Source: Arcobacter caeni (GTDB lineage Bacteria; Campylobacterota; Campylobacteria; Campylobacterales; Arcobacteraceae). Taken from it: DNA of 64,000 bases. The notes under the pieces were generated by a model, which searched no databases, was not told where the DNA came from, and saw only the letters and a list, made by a program, of their open reading frames with translations. The DNA lies in assembly GCF_003063245.1 (NCBI RefSeq), contig NZ_MUXE01000005.1, forward strand, positions 1-64,000, read 5' to 3'. Shown here in pieces: positions 44,579-53,399 of this stretch. The position numbers and the translations under genes were made by a program. Each line of letters starts with the position of its first letter. The first letter of the stretch is position 1.

Positions 44579-45079
44579 ATGATTTTAAAATTTAAAGAGT
44601 TTTATCCAAAAATTCACCCATCAGCTTGGATTGCACCAAGTGCTGATTTAATTGGAAATATAGAAATAGGTGAAGATTCATCGGTTTGGTTTGGTTGTGT
44701 GATTCGTTCTGATGTAAATGAAGTAAGAATCGGTAAAAATACAAATATCCAAGATTTATCATGTATTCACACAGATACAAACACAAAAACAATAATCGGT
44801 GATAATGTAACAATCGGTCATAAAGTTATGCTTCATGGCTGTAAAATCGAAGACAATTGTCTAATAGGAATGAGTGCTACTATTTTAGATGATGCGGTTA
44901 TTGGTGAAGGAAGTATCGTAGGAGCAAATTCACTTGTAACCTCTGGAAAAGTATTTCCACCAAGAAGTATGATTATGGGAAGTCCTGCAAAAGTTGTTAA
45001 ACAATTAACACAAGAAGATGTGGATAAGCTTATTGCTCATGCTGCACATTATGTGGAATATAAAAATAACTATAGATAA
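44579..45079 (+). CDS. Gamma-carbonic-anhydrase-family protein
   Basis: A 166-aa left-handed beta-helix protein built on hexapeptide repeats (IGNIEIGEDSSVWFGCVIRS). The metal-binding histidines expected for a gamma-class carbonic anhydrase are present in the segments CIHTDTN and TIGHKVMLHGC. The family includes active zinc or iron enzymes and inactive relatives, so CO2 hydration is likely but not certain. A GGAG ribosome site precedes the start, and a bidirectional terminator follows. Confidence 0.87.
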   Translation: MILKFKEFYPKIHPSAWIAPSADLIGNIEIGEDSSVWFGCVIRSDVNEVRIGKNTNIQDLSCIHTDTNTKTIIGDNVTIGHKVMLHGCKIEDNCLIGMSATILDDAVIGEGSIVGANSLVTSGKVFPPRSMIMGSPAKVVKQLTQEDVDKLIAHAAHYVEYKNNYR

Positions 45080-45090
45080 ATTTTAGTAAA

Positions 45091-45120
45091 GAAATAATAG
45101 GTTTAAAATCCTATTATTTC
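45091..45120. terminator. Bidirectional terminator between the carbonic-anhydrase-like gene and ktrA
   Basis: GAAATAATAGG and CCTATTATTTC form an 11-bp stem around an 8-base loop between two convergent genes. Confidence 0.65.
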
Positions 45121-45133
45121 TTTAAATCTTATT

Positions 45134-45781
45134 TTAGATTTGTTTATAAAACTCTTTAATATATTTTGATTCGCCTAAAAAAACTAATAAATCATCTTTT
45201 TTTACTTGATAAAATGGATCAATTTGCATACTCCAAATACCACCTGTTTTATATGAAATAATTTTTAAATTCTCAAATTCTGATTCAATTTCAGAGATTT
45301 TTTTATATATAAAATTATCAGTAGCAACAAACTTTAACATTTTTATAGTATTACTAACATCTATTTCTTCAACTGTCATATTATCAATAAGTTTTTTTAC
45401 AAGCATTCTTCCTGCGATTTTTTCAGGATAAATAACTTTAAAAGCTCCTATTTTTGTCAATATTTCACCATGTGTTGAATTTATAGCTTTTGCAATAATT
45501 CTTTTGTTATTTAAATCTTTTAAAGCCATTACTGTTAAAATACTAGCTTCAATATTTTCACCAATACTTACGATTACTGTTTCTAAATTATAAACTCCTA
45601 TTTCCTCTAAGGCTACTTTACTTGTGCTATCAATTATGTAAGCATTATCCACATATTCACTTATTTCTTGTACTTTTTTTTCATCATTATCAGCTGCAAT
45701 TACTTTCACATCTAATCTTGACAAACTTTTTGCAATATAAAATCCAAATTTTCCTAAACCAATAACAGCTACTGTTTTCAT
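45134..45781 (-). CDS. KtrA/TrkA-type regulatory subunit of the potassium transporter
   Basis: Cytoplasmic RCK protein of 215 aa that gates the KtrB channel according to bound nucleotide. The Rossmann motif is VIGLGKFGFYIAKSL with Asp in VIAADND for NAD/ATP ribose binding; a TrkA-C domain occupies about 135-215. It overlaps ktrB by 4 nt (ATGA), so subunits are made in linked amounts. Confidence 0.92.
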   Translation of the reverse strand: MKTVAVIGLGKFGFYIAKSLSRLDVKVIAADNDEKKVQEISEYVDNAYIIDSTSKVALEEIGVYNLETVIVSIGENIEASILTVMALKDLNNKRIIAKAINSTHGEILTKIGAFKVIYPEKIAGRMLVKKLIDNMTVEEIDVSNTIKMLKFVATDNFIYKKISEIESEFENLKIISYKTGGIWSMQIDPFYQVKKDDLLVFLGESKYIKEFYKQI

Positions 45782-47103
45782 ATTATAATCTTTCCTACTG
45801 GGTATTTAAAATGTTTTGTTTTTGCTTTTCCAACTAAAATTAATCCAAAAGCAAATACGCCTAATCTTCCTGCTATCATTAAAATAATTATGATACTTTT
45901 CCCAAAAGTATCAAATTGTTGTGATAAACTCAAAATATCACCATTTCCAGTTGAGACTCCAACTGTTCCAAAAGCTGAAACTACTTCAAATAAAATTTTT
46001 ATAAATGGAAAATTTTGTGTTTCAACCAAAATTAAAACAGCAAAAAGTACAAAAAATGAAGAAGAAATAATAATTGCCAAAGCCTTATTTATAACTTTTT
46101 GCTCTATTCTTCTCTTAAAAATACTTGGTTCTTGATTACTTTGTTTTAATATATAAACCACGGTAATTATCAAAATAGCAACCGTAGTAATTTTCATACC
46201 ACCAGCTGTACTTCCCTGTCCAGCTCCTGTCATCATAAATAAGGTTGAGAAAAACAACGACGAGTCTTTTAATGAAGAAAGATCTATACTATTAAATCCA
46301 GCTGTTCTAAAGTTTACTGAGAGAAAAAAAGCGTTTAATATTTTGTCATAAAAACTCAATTCTCCAAAAGTTTTTGGATTATTCCACTCTATTGATAAAA
46401 ATAAAACCATACCAGCTAAGATTAAAATAATTGTTCCATAAATCATAATTCTTGTATGAATAGTAAATCTTTTTGAGAATTTTCTATTTTCATAAATTTC
46501 AATTAAAACAAAATATCCCAAACCACCTAAAATTATTAGAAAACAAATAGTAATTAAAGTAATTGTGTCACTTTTATATCCACTTAATCCATCTGTAAAA
46601 AGTGAAAATCCTGCATTATTAAAAGCACTTATACTATGAAATATTCCAAACCAAAGAGCTTTACTAAATTCATATTTATCAAGAAATTGGATTGTTAAAA
46701 TGATCGCTCCAATAAATTCTATAAATAATACAAAAAACAAAATCCTTTTTGCAAAACCTCCAACATGAAGATTTGGTAAATCCATAGATTGTTTCATTGC
46801 TCTTTTTTCATCAATATTTAATTTTTGTCTAATAAATATAAAAAAGATTATTACCAAAGACATATATCCAATCCCACCGATTTGAATAAGCCCTAAAATG
46901 ATAAATTCTCCTAAAAAAGTAAAATTTTCAGAAGTACTTGTGACAATCAATCCAGTAACACTTGTGGCACTTGCTGCTGTAAAAAGAGCATCTATGAATT
47001 TAAGTTGTCCAATATGACAAATTGGTAAACTTAAAATTATAGCTCCAATAAAGATTATTAATACATAACCTAAAAATATCGATCTTACATATTTATGTTC
47101 CAT
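45778..47103 (-). CDS. KtrB/TrkH-type potassium channel subunit
   Basis: Membrane pore of a Ktr potassium uptake system, 441 aa. Four pore-loop repeats with filter glycines are seen: ATSVTGLIVTS, FNNAGFSLFTD, FRTAGFNSIDL and FGTVGVSTGNG. The start at 47103 follows AGGA at 6 nt, giving a 7-nt gap after the regulator gene; a longer frame from 47145 would overlap the regulator and lacks a ribosome site. Its place behind a KdpD/KdpE-type pair suggests control by potassium or osmotic signals. Confidence 0.92.
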   Translation of the reverse strand: MEHKYVRSIFLGYVLIIFIGAIILSLPICHIGQLKFIDALFTAASATSVTGLIVTSTSENFTFLGEFIILGLIQIGGIGYMSLVIIFFIFIRQKLNIDEKRAMKQSMDLPNLHVGGFAKRILFFVLFIEFIGAIILTIQFLDKYEFSKALWFGIFHSISAFNNAGFSLFTDGLSGYKSDTITLITICFLIILGGLGYFVLIEIYENRKFSKRFTIHTRIMIYGTIILILAGMVLFLSIEWNNPKTFGELSFYDKILNAFFLSVNFRTAGFNSIDLSSLKDSSLFFSTLFMMTGAGQGSTAGGMKITTVAILIITVVYILKQSNQEPSIFKRRIEQKVINKALAIIISSSFFVLFAVLILVETQNFPFIKILFEVVSAFGTVGVSTGNGDILSLSQQFDTFGKSIIIILMIAGRLGVFAFGLILVGKAKTKHFKYPVGKIII

Positions 47104-47110
47104 AATTTTC

Positions 47111-47812
47111 CTATGAGTCTTGGTTATAAGAAAATCTATAACCAATACCAGATTCTGTTTTTATGTATTTTGGTCTTGTAGAATTTTCTTCAATTTTTTT
47201 TCTAAGTGTATTTACATAAGTTCGTAAATATTGCATCTCATTTTGATAACCTGTTCCCCAAACTTCTTGAAGTATTTGTTTGTGAGTTAAAGTTTTATTT
47301 GTATGCAACATAAAATATTTCAGTAATTCATACTCGATGGGAGTTAGTTTTAATTTTTCAGATCTTAAAAATATATCCCTTGAAGTAATATCAAGTTCTA
47401 ATTCATTACAAATAAATTTACTTGTCATTTCATCATTAATATTATTGATTTTTCTTCTTAAATTTGCTCTAATTCTTGCAAGTAATTCATTTACAGAAAA
47501 AGGTTTTGTAATATAATCATCAGCTCCAGCATCCAAAGCTGCAACTATTTCTTTTTCATCATGTCTTGCTGTTAAAACAATAATTGGAAGTTTTGAAATC
47601 TCTCTTATTTGTTTTATCAAATCCTTTCCATCACCATCACTTAATCCCAAGTCTACTATTAATAAATCCGGATTATGACTTAAAAACATCATTAAAGCAT
47701 TTTTTTTACTTTCACTTGAAATATAATCAAATTCATACTCTTTAAAAGTAATTTCTAATAATTTTTTAACGGATAAATCATCTTCAATTATGTGTATTAA
47801 ATATTTATTCAT
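47111..47812 (-). CDS. KdpE-like response regulator
   Basis: OmpR-type regulator of 233 aa. The receiver has IIEDDLSV, phospho-acceptor Asp54 (LLIVDLGLSDGDG), LTAR and YITKPFS; the winged helix has YLRTYVNTLRKKIEE and GIGYRF. The sequence style, notably VDLGLSDGDGKDLI, is that of KdpE. It overlaps the sensor by 4 nt and lies 7 nt before ktrB. Normally KdpE activates kdpFABC; no kdpABC genes are here. Confidence 0.9.
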   Translation of the reverse strand: MNKYLIHIIEDDLSVKKLLEITFKEYEFDYISSESKKNALMMFLSHNPDLLIVDLGLSDGDGKDLIKQIREISKLPIIVLTARHDEKEIVAALDAGADDYITKPFSVNELLARIRANLRRKINNINDEMTSKFICNELELDITSRDIFLRSEKLKLTPIEYELLKYFMLHTNKTLTHKQILQEVWGTGYQNEMQYLRTYVNTLRKKIEENSTRPKYIKTESGIGYRFSYNQDS

Positions 47813-48840
47813 AATAATTTTGCTCTTTTTACCATTGGTAATTCTATTTGAATTAAAATACCTTCATTTTGAGAAATAGCTTTTATTTCACCATTATGAA
47901 GTTTAACTATACTTTGGCAAATTGCCAAACCTATTCCACTTCCTGAAATATCATTTGTGTCTTCAAATCTATAAAACTTATCAAAGATATTTTTTAATTT
48001 CTTTTTATCAATATATTGCGTTTCATTGAATATTTTGATTCTTATGAAATTATTTAAATTTATCACTTCAAAACAAACTTTTGTATCAGTTTTAGAGTAC
48101 TTAAAAGCATTATCAAGTAAATTTACAATCAATTGTGTCAAAAGAGTATTATCGCCCCAAAACAGGCTAAGTTCATCTATTTTTAAATCTAGTTTTTCTT
48201 CACTTTGTATTTGTGAGAATTCATTTAATGCAACTCCTACAATATCTTCAAAATCGCACCATTCAAGTTTTAAATCAATTTTTCCACTTGATAATCTTGT
48301 ACTATCTAAAATATTTGTAATTAGTCTTTTCATTCTATGTGAAGCATAATTTATATCTTCATAAAGATTATGTTTACTTTTTTCATCAAGATTATCATTT
48401 GATAATATTAAATTTATACTTCCATGAATTGTAGAAAGTGGAGTTCGTAAATCGTGAGAAATAATATGTAATAAACTCTCTCGTATTTCATTTTGTTTAG
48501 TTTGAGAATTCAGATTTTTTGCTTGAATTGTAATAATCCAACCAACAATTCCAAATATAAAAAAACTCCAAACATAAAGTTCATTATGAACAGAAAAACT
48601 ATAAAGTGGTGGAATATATAAAAAATTCAAAAAAATAACACTTAATAATGTCATAAATAAAGTTGCTTTAACATTTCCATGAATTGCCACAACAATAACA
48701 GGAATAACATGGATTAGTGTAATATTTATAATAGCTAACGAACCTCTAAAAATATAACTAATTAATGTAATTATTAGTAACATTCCTAAAGCTTTTAGTA
48801 TGTAAGAATATTGTTTGTATTTAATTAAAAGATTTTTCAT
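47809..48840 (-). CDS. KdpD-like sensor kinase lacking the KdpD/Usp N-terminal domains
   Basis: Sensor kinase of 343 aa, much shorter than classical KdpD (about 900 aa). It has four transmembrane helices of the DUF4118 type (about 15-105), then the kinase core: H-box ISHDLRTPLSTIHGS, N-box VNLLDNAFKYS and G2 GSGIGLAICQSIV. The large cytoplasmic N-terminal KdpD-ATP-binding and Usp domains are absent from the gene and from the 5' flank. The G1 box is weak (KIFNETQ). The kinase probably senses through the membrane part alone and signals to the KdpE-like regulator, controlling ktrBA in the same operon. Confidence 0.87.
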   Translation of the reverse strand: MKNLLIKYKQYSYILKALGMLLIITLISYIFRGSLAIINITLIHVIPVIVVAIHGNVKATLFMTLLSVIFLNFLYIPPLYSFSVHNELYVWSFFIFGIVGWIITIQAKNLNSQTKQNEIRESLLHIISHDLRTPLSTIHGSINLILSNDNLDEKSKHNLYEDINYASHRMKRLITNILDSTRLSSGKIDLKLEWCDFEDIVGVALNEFSQIQSEEKLDLKIDELSLFWGDNTLLTQLIVNLLDNAFKYSKTDTKVCFEVINLNNFIRIKIFNETQYIDKKKLKNIFDKFYRFEDTNDISGSGIGLAICQSIVKLHNGEIKAISQNEGILIQIELPMVKRAKLL

Positions 48841-48841
48841 A

Positions 48842-48922
48842 TTAGGCTTTTATTAATTTAACTATTAAAATCAAAGTTAATATACCTAAAACACTTAACA
48901 TAATAATATTAGAAATGGACAC
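48842..48922 (-). CDS. 26-aa single-helix membrane peptide, KdpF-like in size and place
   Basis: An open frame of 26 codons starting with GTG at 48922, 6 nt after a strong AGGAG site, and ending 1 nt before the kinase start. The product is one hydrophobic helix flanked by polar ends (IIMLSVLGILTLILIVKLIK). In kdp operons the tiny KdpF peptide is the first product and stabilises KdpABC; this one heads a kdpDE-ktrBA operon. Whether it is KdpF-related or a new Ktr-associated peptide cannot be decided from such a short sequence. Confidence 0.55.
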   Translation of the reverse strand: MSISNIIMLSVLGILTLILIVKLIKA

Positions 48923-48977
48923 CCTATTCTCCTATGAGATATTATGTCCATTATATTGGAAGTTTTGTAAAGAGCGA

Positions 48978-49009
48978 ATCAAAATTTTAAAAATAATATC
49001 AAAATTTTA
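48978..49009. promoter_or_regulatory. 12-bp direct repeats upstream of the kdpD-like operon
   Basis: ATCAAAATTTTA occurs at 48978-48989 and again at 48998-49009, start to start 20 bp apart (two helical turns), 56-87 bp before the 26-codon gene. This is a plausible tandem site for the OmpR/KdpE-type regulator of the operon. The AT-rich composition lowers certainty. Confidence 0.35.
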
Positions 49010-49018
49010 TAAAGATGC

Positions 49019-49945
49019 TTATTTGTTTTTACTATATTCTTCTTTTAGTTTTCCATATAAGTCATCAAAACCTACATCTTCCATTTTTTCAAGTAAATCA
49101 ACCATTACAACATTGTCTTCATTTCCATTCCAAACTTTGATGTAATGTCCTTCTTTATATCCATTATCTTGTCTAAATTGATTTAAACAGTTTTTACCAA
49201 TATAAAGTTTTTGTAACCACATAAAAGATAATCCAGAAATTTTACAACATCTAAAAAATTGGTCAATAAATCTTTCAATTCCACTAAAAGATGGCATATT
49301 TCCTGTGTCAATTGCCAGTGAAATATAAGATAGTTTTTCAGCTTCATTTACCATAAGTTTTACATCAATATCATGAGCTACTTCATAAATACAATGTGTA
49401 TTTACCAAAGAAACTGCTTTTGGAACATTTGTTTCTTGTAAAATATAAGACATTAAAAAATGCCAAATATCCACAAGTTCCACATGAATATTATTCATAT
49501 CAGGTTCAGAATTGATATTTTTCCAATGTTTCCAAGGAGTTGATTCAATAAGTTCTGCAACTTCCATATGAATACATCTAAGCCAATTTATCTCTTTTCC
49601 AAACTTAGTTACACCTAACTCCCAATTATTACCATTTGTAGAATCATTTAGTTTTTTTTGTAGTAAAAACATTTCTTCTAATTTATGAGGGAAAGAAGAC
49701 ACTTCTTCAAGAAGTGAAGCAAGTGGTAAACACTCTTCTATTACATTATCTAAAGCAGAATTTGTTACTAATAACTCTTTTTCACCTTTTAATATATGCA
49801 AAATTAATGAAACTAAATAAGGAATTTCATTTTTTTCTTCCCAAGATAAAACATCATCTGATGTAACACCAGCATACTGCATAAAATTTTCAATACTTCC
49901 AAAACCCAACGACCTAATATTCTCTTTAAAATCTTTATATAACAA
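49019..49945 (-). CDS. dut: Dimeric all-alpha dUTPase with N-terminal HTH-like extension
   Basis: Hydrolyses dUTP to dUMP, keeping uracil out of DNA. The all-alpha NTP-pyrophosphohydrolase signatures are EVAELIESTPWKHWK (Glu128 and Glu131) and HVELVDIWHFLMS (Glu156, Asp159), which bind magnesium. The core of about 230 aa resembles the Campylobacter enzyme. The first 55 residues are extra: FKENIRSLGFGSIENFMQYA then DDVLSWEEKNEIPYLV looks like a small helix-turn-helix of a kind often seen in this phylum. The gene lies 9 nt after the PAS kinase. Confidence 0.85.
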   Translation of the reverse strand: MLYKDFKENIRSLGFGSIENFMQYAGVTSDDVLSWEEKNEIPYLVSLILHILKGEKELLVTNSALDNVIEECLPLASLLEEVSSFPHKLEEMFLLQKKLNDSTNGNNWELGVTKFGKEINWLRCIHMEVAELIESTPWKHWKNINSEPDMNNIHVELVDIWHFLMSYILQETNVPKAVSLVNTHCIYEVAHDIDVKLMVNEAEKLSYISLAIDTGNMPSFSGIERFIDQFFRCCKISGLSFMWLQKLYIGKNCLNQFRQDNGYKEGHYIKVWNGNEDNVVMVDLLEKMEDVGFDDLYGKLKEEYSKNK

Positions 49946-49954
49946 CTCTAGCTC

Positions 49955-51442
49955 CTATTTTAATGGTAATTTTATTACGAATTTTGTTCCAAAATCTGTA
50001 TTATATACATTTATTTTTCCACCACTATGTTCTTCAATAATAGTTTTGCTCATATATAATCCTAATCCTGTTCCATTTTTATTATTTTTAGTTGAAAAAT
50101 ATGGGTCAAATATTCTATCAATAACTGTTTCTTTTATTCCACCTGCATTATCTTCAAATTCGATAAATAAACTATTATTTTTTTCATAATTACGAATATT
50201 TATAAATCTATTTTCAATCTTTTTTTCCATCATTGCATCTGAAGAATTTTTTGCTAAATTTATAAAAACTTGAACTATCTCATTTAAATATATTTCCAAA
50301 CTTGAAGTTGAATTATTTTCATAGTTTATTTTAATAGAATTTAGTTTAAATGAATATGCTAGAAAATCCATAGATTTTTCAATAACATCTTTTATATAAA
50401 CTTCTTCTTTTTTCTTATTTGGTTTAAAATAATCTCTAAAATCATCTATTGTTTTTGACATATAATCAAGCTGAGAACCAACTTGACAAACTACATCTTC
50501 AAGTAATTCATCTGAAATTTCTCCATCAACCATTTTTAATAATGGTAGTTTCTGAATCAAAATAGAAACAGCTTGTAAAGGTTGTCGCCATTGATGAGCT
50601 ATCATACTTATCATCTCACCCATTGCTGCTGATTTTGATTGTTCTACCAATAAATTTTGTTGATTTTTCAGCTCAATCTGAGAACTTATATCTTCTCCAA
50701 TCGCATCATAACTTATAATATTTCCAATATGATCAAAATTTGGATGAATTGTAGTTTTCACCCAATAAACTTCACCATTTTTTTTACAATTTTGAATCTC
50801 ACCTTGCCACATATTACCAGTTTTTATAGTATCCCATAATTTTTCAAAAACTCTCTTTGACATATCAGGATTTCTTAAAACATTATGTGTTTTTCCAATC
50901 AATTCAAAAGATTCAAAACCAGAAATTCGACAAAAAGCACTTGAAACACTTATTATAATTCCATTTATATCAGTTCTTGACATAATTACATATTTATCAA
51001 CAATATCAATAGATTTATTTAAAGCACTCTCTATTTGAGCTATTGATTTTGAATAAATATCTAAAATACTAGAAAAAATCTCTTCAAAATAAAGAACTAT
51101 TTTTTGAATTAACTCTTTTGATTGAAATTTTAATTTAAAAGCAAAATCAACTAAAGCACTTTTAAAAGAAGAATATAACAAAAAAAATTCACTTGATTTA
51201 ATATTTTGTTTTTTTAAATATTTAATAAAATCCATAATAACAATAGAATTTTCAACTTTTTCTTGATTTCTTACAACTTGAATATAGTTTTCAATAACAC
51301 CAAAAGCGTATCTTTTAATAAATAAATCTTTATCAATAGAATAATCATTTATTATTTTCATAACAGCAGGTGAACTTATCCAAGTTCGAATAATTAATAT
51401 TTTATCTTTTTCTATTTTTTCAACAAAATCATTTATTTCCAT
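49955..51442 (-). CDS. PAS-domain sensor histidine kinase, soluble
   Basis: A 495-aa kinase without membrane segments. Residues 1-145 are an all-helical domain resembling globin-coupled or RsbR-type sensors; then a PAS domain (about 150-265; GIIISVSSAFCRISGFESFE, and KNGEVYWVKTTIHP); then the kinase core with H-box MIAHQWRQPLQAVS, N-box FINLAKNSSDAM, G1 EDNAGGI and G2 GTGLGLYMSK. The heme-binding His of a true sensor globin is not evident. No regulator gene adjoins; it shares an operon with recR and dut. Confidence 0.87.
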   Translation of the reverse strand: MEINDFVEKIEKDKILIIRTWISSPAVMKIINDYSIDKDLFIKRYAFGVIENYIQVVRNQEKVENSIVIMDFIKYLKKQNIKSSEFFLLYSSFKSALVDFAFKLKFQSKELIQKIVLYFEEIFSSILDIYSKSIAQIESALNKSIDIVDKYVIMSRTDINGIIISVSSAFCRISGFESFELIGKTHNVLRNPDMSKRVFEKLWDTIKTGNMWQGEIQNCKKNGEVYWVKTTIHPNFDHIGNIISYDAIGEDISSQIELKNQQNLLVEQSKSAAMGEMISMIAHQWRQPLQAVSILIQKLPLLKMVDGEISDELLEDVVCQVGSQLDYMSKTIDDFRDYFKPNKKKEEVYIKDVIEKSMDFLAYSFKLNSIKINYENNSTSSLEIYLNEIVQVFINLAKNSSDAMMEKKIENRFINIRNYEKNNSLFIEFEDNAGGIKETVIDRIFDPYFSTKNNKNGTGLGLYMSKTIIEEHSGGKINVYNTDFGTKFVIKLPLK

Positions 51443-51447
51443 ATATC

Positions 51448-51624
51448 CTACTGTTTTATGTTTTTTAACGAAAATAATTTACAATCTTCACCACTTGCTC
51501 TTTTTACAGATATTGAGGGAATAAGTTGAGACTTAAAACCATAAGCTTTACAGCCATGAGGTTTCCCTGCTTCCCATGTAACAAAATAATAAACACATTT
51601 TTGACAAGCTATTCTTTTTTCCAT
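51448..51624 (-). CDS. 58-aa cysteine-rich small protein
   Basis: A short gene between recR (15-nt gap) and the PAS kinase (5-nt gap). The product begins MEKRIACQKCVYYFVTWEAG, then HGCKAYGFKSQLIPS and SGEDCKLF. The Cys7-x2-Cys10 pair with Cys25 and Cys48 suggests one bound zinc. I recall small proteins of this pattern (C-x2-C-x-Y-Y/F-V-T-W, G-C-x-A-F/Y-G-F-K-S) across many proteobacteria, all of unknown function. Conservation of that pattern and the operon place make it a real gene. Confidence 0.8.
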   Translation of the reverse strand: MEKRIACQKCVYYFVTWEAGKPHGCKAYGFKSQLIPSISVKRASGEDCKLFSLKNIKQ

Positions 51625-51639
51625 ATTCTTATTCTAATT

Positions 51640-52212
51640 TTAAATTTCGACTTTACTTTGTATAGCTTTAGATAGTGATAAAATATCTACATTTTCTAAG
51701 CTAACGCCTGTTGGTACACCTTGAGCAATTTTTGTAAACTTTATATTATGATTTTTTAATTTATCTTCAATAAACAAAATAAACGCATCATTTGCAATAG
51801 ATGGAGTTATAGCAAATAATATATTTTCAACTTCATTATCATTTATAAATTTATGCAAAGAATCAAGCACTTCTTGATCCAACTCATCAATAACAAAATA
51901 TTTTCCATCAAATTGTCTTGAATCTTCGATTACAAAAATATCTTTAGCACTTTGAACAATACAAAGTTTTGTATTATCTCTTGATTCATCTAAACAAACT
52001 TCACAAATCTCATGTTCACTCATAGAACCACAACGAACACACTTCGTGATATTTTTAAGTGCATTTTCAATACTGTGAGCAATTTTAATTCCACAATAAT
52101 TGTCATTCATAACAATGTGATAAGCAAGTCTAAGAGCTGATTTTTTTCCAATAGTAGGTAAAGATTCAAATGCTTCAACAAGTTCGTAAAATTTTTCTAA
52201 TCCTTTATTCAT
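51640..52212 (-). CDS. recR: Recombination mediator RecR
   Basis: Helps load RecA at gaps, here probably with RecO. The 190-aa protein has a helix-hairpin-helix (ESLPTIGKKSALRLAYHIV), a four-Cys zinc finger (CVRCGSMSEHEICEVC) and a Toprim domain with IVQSAKDIFVIED. It begins a run of same-strand genes with the 58-aa protein, the PAS kinase and dut. Confidence 0.95.
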   Translation of the reverse strand: MNKGLEKFYELVEAFESLPTIGKKSALRLAYHIVMNDNYCGIKIAHSIENALKNITKCVRCGSMSEHEICEVCLDESRDNTKLCIVQSAKDIFVIEDSRQFDGKYFVIDELDQEVLDSLHKFINDNEVENILFAITPSIANDAFILFIEDKLKNHNIKFTKIAQGVPTGVSLENVDILSLSKAIQSKVEI

Positions 52213-52298
52213 AGTCGGATTATATCTAAGATTTTTTATAAGTTATATTAAATATCAATGTTACTTTTGAGGCTATATTGTTAAACTTTTAAGTACAT

Positions 52299-53399
52299 CT
52301 AAAACTTCTTAATCAAATCCTCAAACACAGCCGTTAATCCCTCAACTTCTTTAACAGTAGTTCTCTCCCCAATACTATGAATAGTATCGTTTATAACTCC
52401 AAACTCTATAGCTTCGATTCCAAATGCTCCAAAATATCTGGCATCACTTGTTCCACCTGCTGTGCTATGTTTTGTTGTTACTCCTAAAACTTCTTTGATT
52501 GAAGTTTCCATTGCACGAACCACTTTTGATTCTTTGTTTGTTACAAATGGATATGAGCCTTGTGTTGTTCTTAAAGTATAGTTTAGATGTCCAAATATTT
52601 TTTCTATGTAGGCTTCTACATCTTCTTTTTTTGTGTTTGTTGAGTTTCGTACATTAAACATCAAATCTAGTTTATTTGGTGTTACATTTGTTACTTGCAT
52701 TCCTGCTCTTATATCTGTGATTACTAGTTTACTTGGAGCAAAATATTCATCTCCATTATCCAAGTCATATCCTGCAATTTTTTCTAAAAGTGAGGCTATT
52801 TGATGAACTGGATTTATTCCTTTTTCTGGATATGCTGCGTGTCCTTGTTTTCCTTGGATTGTTAAATATCCATTTATACTTCCTCTTCGTCCTACTTTTA
52901 TGGCATCACCAAAAACCTCTTCACAAGTGGGTTCTGCAACAACTGCATAGTTTGGAATCATATTTATTTCTTTTAAATGTTCAAGCATTTTTATAGTTCC
53001 ATAAGTTCCCTCACCCTCTTCATCACTTGTCATTAAAATACTTAATGTTCCATCAAAATTTTGAGCGTGTTTACAAGCATATAAAAAAGCAGCATCTCCA
53101 CTTTTCATATCTTGGGCACCTCTTGCACTTATTACTCCATTTACAACATCAGCTGAGAAGGGGTCAATCATCCAGCCCTCACCAACAGGAACTACATCAA
53201 TATGCCCTGCAAAACAAAGATGTTGTGGATTGGCGTTGAATTTTTTATAATAAAATCTATTTTTTACATCTTCCATATCAATTTTTATGCAAGTCCATGT
53301 GTCACCTAAATATTCTTCTATAAAATCAAATGCCCCATCATCTTTTGGAGTTAATGATTTGAATCTTAATAATTTTTGAAATAATTCTATAATAGTCAT
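52299..53399 (-). CDS. dapE: Succinyl-diaminopimelate desuccinylase
   Basis: Two-metal peptidase-family enzyme of lysine and meso-diaminopimelate synthesis, 366 aa. Metal-binding segments are CFAGHIDVVPVGEGW (His, Asp), ISARGAQDMKSGDAAF (Asp) and TSDEEGEGTYGT (catalytic Glu and ligand Glu); the C-terminal His is in IHSIGERT. STAGGTSDARYF is specific to DapE. It is a single gene; an 86-bp spacer separates it from recR. Confidence 0.95.
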   Translation of the reverse strand: MTIIELFQKLLRFKSLTPKDDGAFDFIEEYLGDTWTCIKIDMEDVKNRFYYKKFNANPQHLCFAGHIDVVPVGEGWMIDPFSADVVNGVISARGAQDMKSGDAAFLYACKHAQNFDGTLSILMTSDEEGEGTYGTIKMLEHLKEINMIPNYAVVAEPTCEEVFGDAIKVGRRGSINGYLTIQGKQGHAAYPEKGINPVHQIASLLEKIAGYDLDNGDEYFAPSKLVITDIRAGMQVTNVTPNKLDLMFNVRNSTNTKKEDVEAYIEKIFGHLNYTLRTTQGSYPFVTNKESKVVRAMETSIKEVLGVTTKHSTAGGTSDARYFGAFGIEAIEFGVINDTIHSIGERTTVKEVEGLTAVFEDLIKKF

